From positions 1 through 64,000 of the forward strand of contig DASVVO010000043.1 in assembly GCA_036386515.1 (NCBI GenBank): a stretch of 64,000 bases of DNA, in the 5' to 3' direction. This stretch comes from JAIVJZ01 sp036386515 (GTDB lineage: Bacteria > Acidobacteriota > Blastocatellia > Pyrinomonadales > Pyrinomonadaceae). The position numbers were made by a program, and so were the translations under genes. The notes beneath the pieces were generated by a model. That model did no database searches. It had not been told where the DNA came from and was given only the letters and a program-made list of their open reading frames with translations. Of this stretch, positions 48,201-54,372 are shown piece by piece (positions within the stretch are counted from its first letter, which is position 1; each line of letters starts with the position of its first letter).

Positions 48201-49856
48201 GTCGGCCTCGGCGGCGTCGGGGTGACGCTCGCGGGCGGCTCTCCAGGCAGCACGACGACCACCGAGTCGGGCGGTTTCTACGCCTTCAACAATGTGCCCG
48301 CGGGCGGCAACTACATCGTCACGCCCGCGAAAGTCAACTACACCTTCACGCCCGCGAACGCCACCGTCTCGAACCTGAGCGGGCACCTGTCGGCCGTGAA
48401 TTTCACCGGCAAGTCAACGTGCAGTTACTCCGTCGTGGCCGTGAGTCCGCAGCAGTTTCCGGCGAGCGGCGGCGCGGGCAGTTTCAACATCGTGACCGCC
48501 GCGGGCTGCGCCTGGTCTGCGCTCAGCCTCGACCCTTCGTGGATCACGATCACGAACGGGAGCGGCACGGGCAACGGAACCGTGACCTACAACGTCGCCC
48601 CCAACACGGGCGCGGCGCGCAACGCGCAGATTCTTCACACCGACGACTCTTTCTACACCGTCAGCCAGGCCGCCGCCACCTCGCCCGCCATCGTCACGTT
48701 CGGCGTGGCGAACTATGCGGGAGGCGAAGGCGAGGGGCGCGCCACCATCACCGTCACGCGTTCGGGCAACACGTCGGGCGCGATCTCGGTCGATGTCGCC
48801 ACGGTGGACGACCCGGCGGCCGTGCCCTGCAACCCGGAGGCGAAGATGCCGAACGGCCTGCCTTACCCGCAGGGCAAGGCTTACGCGCGCTGCGATTACG
48901 CGACGAGCATCGAAACCGTGAGTTTCGCGGCGGGCGACACGCAGCCGAAGACCGTGGTCGTTCCGCTCATCGACGACGCGCACGTGGAGGGCGCGGAGAC
49001 GGCGCAACTCGAATTGCGCAGCCCCGTCAACGCCCTGCTCGGAACGTTGAAGACGGCCACGCTCACCATCAACGACAACGGCGATGCGAGCGGCGCGCCC
49101 AACCCGATCAACGCCACGCCGCTTTTCGTCCGCATGCAATATCTCGACTTCCTCTCGCGCGAGCCGGAAGTGGGCGAGCCGTGGTCGGGCGTCTTGAGCC
49201 GCTGCGCGAACCCTTTCAACCTCGATCCCCTCAGCCCTTCCGCCACGTGCGACCGGCTCATCGTCTCGCGCTCGTTCTTCGAGTCGGCGGAGTTTCGTTT
49301 GAAGGGCTTGTTCGCCTTCACGTTCTACCGTGTGGCCTTCAATCGCCTGCCGGAGTATGCCGAGATCATCCCCGACATGCGTTCGGTGACGGGGCAAACT
49401 CCCGCCGAGGTCTACGCCAAGCGCGCCCTCTTCCCGGTGAATTTCACGGAGCGTGCGGAGTTTCGCGCCGCCTACGACGCGCTCTCCAACACGGCCTTCG
49501 TGGATGCGCTGCTGGCTCGCTACCCTGTGCCGTCGCTCTGGACGCCCGACCCGGCGAACCCGGAAGGCGGCGTTAACATCAGGCTCACCCGCGCCGATTT
49601 AATCAACCGCCTCAACCTGCACACGCTGACGCGGGCACAGGCGGTGCGGGCGATCGTCGAGTCGGATGAAATCAAAACGGCCGAGTACAACCGCGCTTAC
49701 GTGGCGATGCAGTACTACGGCTACCTGCGCCGCACGCCGGAGGAGGAAGGCTATCAGGCCTGGCTCAAGGTCATCAACGCAGACCCGACCAACGTTCGCG
49801 TCATGATCAACGGCTTTATGAACTCCAACGAATACCGCGCGCGCTTCGGTCAGTAG
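45258..49856 (+). CDS. Large secreted BNR/sortilin-like multidomain protein
   Basis: The 1532-residue protein has a signal peptide (about 1-44) and a basic linker. A long beta-propeller region follows (about 150-880) with repeated Asp-box/BNR motifs of the form S-x-D-x-G-x-T-W (for example STDGGVSF, STDGGATW, STDNGATW), as in sortilin/VPS10 and exo-alpha-sialidase folds. Next come two carboxypeptidase-regulatory-like beta-sandwiches (about 890-965 and 970-1050), a BACON-like domain (about 1055-1130), a Calx-beta domain (about 1135-1275) and a C-terminal DUF4214-type helical region (about 1285-1530). All these are extracellular modules, usually for carbohydrate or protein binding. No catalytic residues could be assigned. 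TTG start with GAGGA upstream. Confidence 0.88.
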   Translation: MKKIYFPASRPPFSRRRLRFAFFFVLSLSLAASAAFLFSAATVEASKGAQKKRQAIRRRANAPRARKGAAVVPAAKSRQPSSAGIDEPTIGDPEDGDEREVIDARQQWFMMQRAYPFDAPPAEGRLKAWLARPKDAGRGKDGSIDTRSLAQSWRNIGPSPTTPAFPNNWGVTSGRLNSIAVHPTAPHIILIGTATGGIWRSTDGGVSFVPVSDTHVDLAVGSIAFSKSNPSIVYAGMGDLDNGYFGTGVLKSTDAGATWTRISNSTLPPLGTTAEIEVDPTNSNRVYVLQATRTLATSYNDLNLDGNLYRNGFYVSQDGGLNWQRTLAGRPRDIAIHPTNPQILYIGMTLVDPLGLIPAGAAGIYKSVDGGATWLPAPIFTAAAGTATSDVRIAVTPDAPERLYVVSGTRTAINVDISDNGGLTWTGRPTTGVDPGQFGYNAYLHVDPADADKIYIGTRDVFRSLNDGATWTNLTRNFNGANFSYTPFSSTTHPDQHAFAFVPNDPHTIYAGNDGGISKCALAIVNGIDTATCQSLNASLTLSQFIDITAHPTDPNVTYGGTQDNGTQVRSANGTWREFAEGDGGRPVVVTTPATPASPAKMFSTYVYGTIRRWPLRSDGSLPANDDFRTNDASFGECTPAPSKPECVRRIAFYPPFKSNGVDSTLYFGTYRLMVSADLAATWASPGGTRDLTKQENVNCSVSPAPAECGDVLSAIGVERKANAQVIYTGSARGRLMVSTDGGATWTDRTAGLPNRFIESITVDPANAAIAYVTFGGFGTPHVYRTTNSGATWANIGGTPGQATAIPNVPVSAFLIDPTSANTLYAGSDIGVFRSTDNGATWATFNNGMLPAIVTGFTTSAAGVIQLSTYGRGAYELTGAAVPAPVYTISGSIRNAAAVPFSGVAVALGGAQTATATTDAQGNYTFANLPAGNYTVTPSHANHTFAPLNQRFDNLSANQTANFTIAVQQYSIGGRVVDGSGVGLGGVGVTLAGGSPGSTTTTESGGFYAFNNVPAGGNYIVTPAKVNYTFTPANATVSNLSGHLSAVNFTGKSTCSYSVVAVSPQQFPASGGAGSFNIVTAAGCAWSALSLDPSWITITNGSGTGNGTVTYNVAPNTGAARNAQILHTDDSFYTVSQAAATSPAIVTFGVANYAGGEGEGRATITVTRSGNTSGAISVDVATVDDPAAVPCNPEAKMPNGLPYPQGKAYARCDYATSIETVSFAAGDTQPKTVVVPLIDDAHVEGAETAQLELRSPVNALLGTLKTATLTINDNGDASGAPNPINATPLFVRMQYLDFLSREPEVGEPWSGVLSRCANPFNLDPLSPSATCDRLIVSRSFFESAEFRLKGLFAFTFYRVAFNRLPEYAEIIPDMRSVTGQTPAEVYAKRALFPVNFTERAEFRAAYDALSNTAFVDALLARYPVPSLWTPDPANPEGGVNIRLTRADLINRLNLHTLTRAQAVRAIVESDEIKTAEYNRAYVAMQYYGYLRRTPEEEGYQAWLKVINADPTNVRVMINGFMNSNEYRARFGQ

Positions 49857-49877
49857 ACGCCGCGCGCTCAACGGAAA

Positions 49878-49926
49878 ACGGGTAGGCCGCCGGTTTAATG
49901 CAGAACCGGCGGCCTACCCGTCTTTC
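49878..49926. terminator. Bidirectional terminator
   Basis: An 18-bp perfect stem (ACGGGTAGGCCGCCGGTT at 49878-49895 with 49904-49921) has an 8-nt loop. It lies between the ends of two convergent genes and is flanked by short T-runs on both strands. Confidence 0.8.
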
Positions 49927-49960
49927 GGTAAGGAGTGTGGATAAAGTAGAGCGCGGTGGG

Positions 49961-50713
49961 TTAGAAACGGCTTTCGTGAACGCTGACTTTGGAGACCGAG
50001 ATGACGACGCGCAAGGTGGCCGGGCGGCGGTCGAGCGAGGCGGGCACGAAGGCGGGCGTGCGCCGGAAAGCCTCCTGCACCTCGTCGAGCAGGCGCGGGT
50101 TGCGCGGCGGCTGCACGACGCCCGCGAGCGACGCGCTGCCGTTGCTGAACACGTCGGCGTAGATCACCATATCGTCGGCATCGTCGTCGTCGCCGCGCGA
50201 GGGCGTCTGGATGAGCGCGGCGAGCGCGCCGTGCGGGTTGATGGTCGGGACGGGTTTCGTCACGTCGTAGCCGCCGCCTTCAAACAGGGAATTGTCGAGC
50301 GATTCATCCGCCACGCGGGCGGCAATCGTCAACTCGCGGAGCACGCCCAACTGCGGCCGCAGGGCGTTGACCACTCCGATGAACAAAATCAAAGAGGCGA
50401 GCGCGCCCACCGTGTAGGGCATGAGGCGAGGTTCGAGCCAGCGCAGGGCGCGCGCGGGGAGTGAGCCGGTCGGCTGCTGGCGGCGCGCGGCGCGTTCGAT
50501 CAAAAGCTGCCGGTTGATGGAGGCGGCGAGGCCGGCGGGCACGGCCGGGCGTTCGAGTTGCGCGAGCGAGCGCACGAGCGTGCGCGTGCGCGCGAATTCC
50601 GCACGGCACACGGGACAGACGACGAGGTGCGCGTCCACGCCCTCGCGCACGACGCGCGCCAGTCGGCCGTCCAGATGCGGCGAAAAACTCTTTCGTGTCT
50701 CCTCACAAGTCAT
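49961..50713 (-). CDS. Anti-sigma factor with zinc-finger domain
   Basis: The 250-residue protein has an N-terminal anti-sigma zinc finger (His29, Cys33, Cys36 in DAHLVVCPVC, with Cys3 as likely fourth ligand). One membrane helix (about 93-116) and a C-terminal external domain rich in Asp near YDVTKPVPTI and DDDDADDM follow. It should hold the ECF sigma factor encoded upstream inactive at the membrane until a signal arrives. It starts 7 bp after a heptad repeat element. Confidence 0.87.
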   Translation of the reverse strand: MTCEETRKSFSPHLDGRLARVVREGVDAHLVVCPVCRAEFARTRTLVRSLAQLERPAVPAGLAASINRQLLIERAARRQQPTGSLPARALRWLEPRLMPYTVGALASLILFIGVVNALRPQLGVLRELTIAARVADESLDNSLFEGGGYDVTKPVPTINPHGALAALIQTPSRGDDDDADDMVIYADVFSNGSASLAGVVQPPRNPRLLDEVQEAFRRTPAFVPASLDRRPATLRVVISVSKVSVHESRF

Positions 50714-50717
50714 AGAT

Positions 50718-50812
50718 GTAGAGGTTAGAGGTTAGAGGTTAGAGGTTAGAAGTTAGAGAGGACAGTTTTGTCTTTCACTGATCTCTAACCTCTGACCTCT
50801 AGCCTCTGCTTT
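50718..50812 (+). repeat. Heptad inverted repeat, GGTTAGA type
   Basis: Four GGTTAGA units and one AGTTAGA (50723-50757) face 50783-50808, whose complement reads GGCTAGA, GGTCAGA, GGTTAGA. The loop and right arm resemble the element at 53016 when both are read on the plus strand (CTGATCTC then CC-rich units). Since its neighbours are on the minus strand, this copy is reversed relative to transcription. Confidence 0.8.
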
Positions 50813-50849
50813 CAAACGAATGGCTGGCCGACCCCGGCTGCTCCCTCGC

Positions 50850-51062
50850 TCAAGGAAGCAACGCGCGTTTGTCTAATTCCCACGCCTGCTGGCAAACGTC
50901 GGCAATCGGAGCGCGGTCTGCCCAAACGGCTGTTGCTGGCCGCGTCTGAGAAACCACGCACGTCTTGCCGCCCTCCACTTCACACGCGACGAAACTCGAA
51001 CCTTCGTCGCTTCCCGACCCACTGGCACCGTAGGATTGATGGGAGCAGCCGGGGCAGGGCAG
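50850..51062 (-). CDS. Possible small cysteine protein without canonical start
   Basis: A 70-residue frame ends at TGA 50850-50852. It contains LPCPGCSHQSYGASGSGS (zinc-ribbon-like CxxC) and two more cysteines, and its codon use is coding-like. The frame is open up to a TGA inside the repeat element at 51084, but contains no ATG, GTG or TTG; CTG at 51060-51062 is the nearest candidate. It may use a rare start, be frameshifted, or be a remnant. It lies between the sigma and anti-sigma genes on the same strand. Confidence 0.4.
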   Translation of the reverse strand: MPCPGCSHQSYGASGSGSDEGSSFVACEVEGGKTCVVSQTRPATAVWADRAPIADVCQQAWELDKRALLP

Positions 51063-51083
51063 CCTTTCGTTTTCAAAGAGCTT

Positions 51084-51197
51084 GTCAGTCGTCCGTCGTC
51101 CGTCATCAGTTGTCAGTGGTCAGTTGTTCAGGTCAGTCTTTAGTAACTCGTGTGATAACCACATACAACTGACAACTGACCACGGACGACTGACAAC
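51084..51197 (-). repeat. Heptad inverted repeat with conserved loop, copy 4
   Basis: On the minus strand the left arm is GTCAGTC, GTCCGTG, GTCAGTT, GTCAGTT. The loop TATGTGGTTATCACACG...CTAAAGACTG...CTGAAC matches copy 1 closely (about 8 mismatches over 65 nt, including the start of the right arm). The element starts two bases after the sigma-factor stop. Confidence 0.9.
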
Positions 51198-51198
51198 C

Positions 51199-51867
51199 TT
51201 ACAAAGAGCCTTCCAACTTGCGGCGCAACTCGGTGCGCCCGCGCGAGAGCCTCGACTTGACCGTGCCGACGCTGATGTCGAGCGCGGCGGCCACCTCCTC
51301 GTAACTCAAGCCTTCCACGTCGCGCAGCACGACGGCTTCGCGGTAAGGGCGGGCGAGGGCGCGCACGGCGGCCATTAAAATCTCTTCGCGCTCGTGCGCG
51401 AGCGTGCGCGCTTCGGGGTCGTCGGCCTGTTCGTCAACGAGGCGCGTGGCGAGCGGGAGTTCGTGCGCTTCGTCCGTGGCGTCGAGCGAGACGGTCACGT
51501 TGCGCCGCCTGCGCCGCCACCAACGCCAGCGATTGCGCGCCTGATTGACGGCGATCCGGTAGAGCCAGGTGCGCAGGTCGGCGTCGCCGCGAAAGTGCGC
51601 GATGCTGCGAAAGGCTTGCAGGAAAGTCTCCTGGGTCAGGTCGCGCGCCTCTTCGGGGTCTTCCGTCAGGCGGTAGAGCAGGGCGTAAATATCCGCCGAG
51701 CGTTCGTTGACGAGCCGGTCGAAGGCCGCGGCCTCGCCCGCGCGTAATCTTTCAATGAACTGTGTCTCCGCGCTCGGGCGCGACTCCGTCGAATCCGCCG
51801 CGGTAGTGGCGGCGGGATGCTCCAATTCGGCTTGCCCGCGGAGAGCGATTGGCTCTCCGAAGCTCAC
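51199..51867 (-). CDS. ECF-type RNA polymerase sigma factor
   Basis: This 222-residue sigma-70 family factor of group 4 (RpoE-like) has region 2 in DIYALLYRLTEDPEEARDL and TFLQAFRSIAHFRGDADLRTW. Region 4 helix-turn-helix is LSYEEVAAALDISVGTVKSRL. A run of Arg and Trp (RWRWWRRRRRN) after region 2 is unusual. GTG at 51867, with GGAGG seven bases upstream, is preferred to the ATG at 51939, whose extra 24 residues are implausible. Together with the zinc-finger anti-sigma factor downstream it forms a membrane-stress type switch. Confidence 0.93.
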   Translation of the reverse strand: MSFGEPIALRGQAELEHPAATTAADSTESRPSAETQFIERLRAGEAAAFDRLVNERSADIYALLYRLTEDPEEARDLTQETFLQAFRSIAHFRGDADLRTWLYRIAVNQARNRWRWWRRRRRNVTVSLDATDEAHELPLATRLVDEQADDPEARTLAHEREEILMAAVRALARPYREAVVLRDVEGLSYEEVAAALDISVGTVKSRLSRGRTELRRKLEGSL

Positions 51868-51931
51868 AAACGTCCTCCAGCACGAACCGGCGACTCCTGC
51901 GACACCGGCCGCGCGCCGTCTACACGCACAC

Positions 51932-51960
51932 TTAGACACCGCGCCCTCGTGCCTTGTTCC
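51932..51960 (-). promoter_or_regulatory. Possible autoregulated ECF promoter
   Basis: On the minus strand GGAAC (51956-51960) and TCTAA (51932-51936) resemble the RpoE-type -35 and -10, 65 bp before the sigma-factor start. The 19-bp spacing is one or two bases longer than in E. coli, so this is tentative. Confidence 0.35.
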
Positions 51961-52090
51961 CGAAATATTTCGCCTGTTTTCACTCGTTCCTTACTCGCTC
52001 GCGGGTCGGGGCGCGAAGCGTAGCACGCACCCCGACGGCGGTCAATAAAGTCTCTCAGAGCCAGGGGGTTAGGGTCGCCCGAACGCTTGC

Positions 52091-52120
52091 TTGACAACCC
52101 CGCGCCGTGGTCGGTAGAGT
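52091..52120 (+). promoter_or_regulatory. Sigma-70 promoter
   Basis: TTGACA (52091-52096) and TAGAGT (52115-52120) are separated by 18 bp. The -10 ends 68 bp before the GTG of the TPR gene. Confidence 0.6.
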
Positions 52121-52188
52121 GAATCGTTTCACCCTAACCGCTGACATCAGAACGCGCACAACCGTGCGATGTTGCAAGAGAAAAAAAC

Positions 52189-53013
52189 GTGGCTCCATCC
52201 AAGAAAAAACATGCGCGCGAAGTCCGGCGCGATAAGTTTCGCGAAACGGCGTTCGAACAATTCGACCGCGTCGGCGACCGTCTCGAAGGTCGCGGCCGCA
52301 CGATTCTGTACGGCCTCGCCGGTCTGGTCGCGCTCGCCCTGCTGGCGGGCGTCTATTCGTGGTGGAGCGGGCGCAAGGCCGAGGAAGCCACGCGCGCGCT
52401 CGGCCGCGTCATCGAGATCGCGGATGCCACCGTTTCGGCCACGCCCGCGCCGGCCACGCCCGCCGCGCCCGGCCTGACCTTCACCACGGAGAAGGAGCGC
52501 GCGCAGCGCGTCATCGAAGAGGCGCAGAAGGTCGAGAACAAGTACGGCGATCCTTACAAGTCGCTCGCGCGCTACTTTCGCGCGGCCAATTTATTGACGG
52601 TCGAGCGCGAGAAGGGTCTGAACGAACTGCAAGCGTTGGCCGGGAGCGGCGACGCGGAGGTGGCGGCGCGCGCCAAGTTTGCGCTGGCGCAGGCGCGGGA
52701 AGCCGACGGGCAGCACGACGCCGCGGCCACGCTCTACACGGAACTGGCGCGCGCGCAAAATTCGGCCATCCCGGTTGACACCGCGAATTTGCGGCTCGCC
52801 TCGATCTATGAAAAGCAGGGCAAGCGGAGCGAGGCCGCCGACATCCTCTTCCAGATCGCCAAGACGGCGCGCGAGGCCAAAGGCAAGGACGGCAAACCCA
52901 TCGCACAGTCTGCCGCCGCGCGCGAAGCCGCGCAAAAACTCGAACGCCTCGACCCCACGCGCCACGCCCAACTGCCCGCGGAGGCTGCTCCCGAAAGAAA
53001 CCTTCCGTTCTAA
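52189..53013 (+). CDS. Membrane-anchored TPR protein
   Basis: The 274-residue protein has a basic cytoplasmic N-terminus, one membrane helix (about 38-60) and a helical external part. That part fits tetratricopeptide repeats of the YfgM/TPR_21 type (for example AAATLYTELARAQ and LASIYEKQGKRSEAADILFQIA). Such proteins assist envelope protein assembly. An Ala/Pro-rich linker (84-100) separates the helix from the repeats. The start is GTG (MAPSKKKHAREVRRD) with only a weak ribosome-binding site. A consensus promoter lies just upstream. Confidence 0.8.
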   Translation: MAPSKKKHAREVRRDKFRETAFEQFDRVGDRLEGRGRTILYGLAGLVALALLAGVYSWWSGRKAEEATRALGRVIEIADATVSATPAPATPAAPGLTFTTEKERAQRVIEEAQKVENKYGDPYKSLARYFRAANLLTVEREKGLNELQALAGSGDAEVAARAKFALAQAREADGQHDAAATLYTELARAQNSAIPVDTANLRLASIYEKQGKRSEAADILFQIAKTAREAKGKDGKPIAQSAAAREAAQKLERLDPTRHAQLPAEAAPERNLPF

Positions 53014-53015
53014 AA

Positions 53016-53103
53016 GCAGAGGTCAGAGGTCAGAGGTCAGAGGTCAGAAGAAAAGCTAAAAGCTGTTTTAACTGATCTCCGACCTCTAACCTCCAGCCTC
53101 TTT
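53016..53103 (+). repeat. Heptad inverted repeat, GGTCAGA type
   Basis: Four GGTCAGA units (53021-53048) face 53076-53103, whose complement reads GGCTGGA, GGTTAGA, GGTCGGA. The loop contains AAGCTAAAAGCTGTTTTAAC. It begins 3 nt after the TPR stop and ends 6 nt before the next ATG. The plus-strand sequence is related to the element at 50718. Confidence 0.8.
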
Positions 53104-53108
53104 CTCTC

Positions 53109-54254
53109 ATGGATAATCTGACGCATACGCTGGTCGGGTTGACGGCTGCGAAAGCGGGGCTGGAACGACTCTCGCCGGGGGCGACCGCCGTGTGTCTCGT
53201 TGCCGCCAACGCGCCGGACGCAGACATCGTCGCGACCTTCGGGGGCAGTTGGTTCTACCTCAAACATCATCGCGGCATCACTCATTCCATTGTCGGCACG
53301 CTCGCCATCGCGTTGCTCATTCCCTTGCTGGTCTATGCCGGGGAGCGAATCATCGCGCATTGGCGGGGGCGTCGGCCGCGCGTGCGCGCCGGCGGACTCG
53401 TCGTGGCCTCGCTGCTCGTGAGCGCGTCGCACCCGTTGATGGATTGGACGAACAACTACGGCGTGCGCCCGCTGTTGCCGTGGGACGGGCGTTGGTTCTA
53501 CGGCGACCTCGTCTTCATCGTTGACCCGTGGCTGTGGCTCAGTTTGGGCGGAGCGTCGTTTCTCCTGACCGCGACGACGCGTCGGCGAAGCCTCGCGTGG
53601 GGCGCGCTCGCGCTCGTGGCGACGCTCGCCTTTGTCGTGCTGCCGTGGCGCATGGGGATGGATTACCCGTTCGCGTCGCGCGCGCTGTGGCTCGCGTGCC
53701 TCGTCGCGTTGGTCTGCGCGCATGAGTTTAAATTCGCGTCGCGCTGGGGCAGCCGGGTCGCGCTCGTCGCGCTCGCGTTCGTCGTCGCGTACTGGGGCGC
53801 GCTCGGCCTCGTGCATGGGCGCGCCCTCGCGCGGGCGCAGGAAGTGGCCGGGGCGCAGGCCGCGCGACAAAATGAGACCGTGCTGCGCGTGGCCGCGACG
53901 CCGACGCTGGCCGACCCGACCGAGTGGCGCGTGCTGGCCGAGACGGATCGCGCCGTCTATCGTTTCGACACTTCGCTGCTGGCGCGCATTGAAGATGAAC
54001 GAAGCGCGCCCGGCGGGCTGGTGCGCTTCGAGAAGCCGCAGGGAGAAGCCGCCGCCCTCGCGGCGCGCGCCGCCGGAGACGAGCGCGCGAAAATCTTCCT
54101 CGACTTCGCGCGCTTTCCCGTCGCCCGCGTCGCCACGCAAAGCTGCGCCGAGGAGTTGCTCGTGCAATTTGCCGACCTGCGTTTCACCGAACCGGGCGCG
54201 GGGCGTGGGCGCGGCAATTTCTCTCTCGAAGTCGCCGTGCCGCCCTCGCGCTGA
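53109..54254 (+). CDS. YdjM-like membrane-bound metal-dependent hydrolase
   Basis: This 381-residue membrane protein fits the YdjM/LexA-binding family of inner-membrane metal-dependent hydrolases. The motifs are MDNLTHTLVG, NAPDADIV, HHRGITHS and SHPLMDW, which supply conserved His and Asp residues. About five helices fill residues 55-240, followed by a soluble domain of unknown function (about 245-381). The reaction is not known for the family. Confidence 0.88.
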   Translation: MDNLTHTLVGLTAAKAGLERLSPGATAVCLVAANAPDADIVATFGGSWFYLKHHRGITHSIVGTLAIALLIPLLVYAGERIIAHWRGRRPRVRAGGLVVASLLVSASHPLMDWTNNYGVRPLLPWDGRWFYGDLVFIVDPWLWLSLGGASFLLTATTRRRSLAWGALALVATLAFVVLPWRMGMDYPFASRALWLACLVALVCAHEFKFASRWGSRVALVALAFVVAYWGALGLVHGRALARAQEVAGAQAARQNETVLRVAATPTLADPTEWRVLAETDRAVYRFDTSLLARIEDERSAPGGLVRFEKPQGEAAALAARAAGDERAKIFLDFARFPVARVATQSCAEELLVQFADLRFTEPGAGRGRGNFSLEVAVPPSR

Positions 54255-54372
54255 CGCGCCCTCGCGCTGACGCACAGAGTAGAGCCACGGTCTTTCCAAT
54301 TCGCTCCGGTGCGCTATAATCGGTCGCCCCGATTATCAATCCGAACCAGCTACGCTTAGTGAGTCGTAAGCT

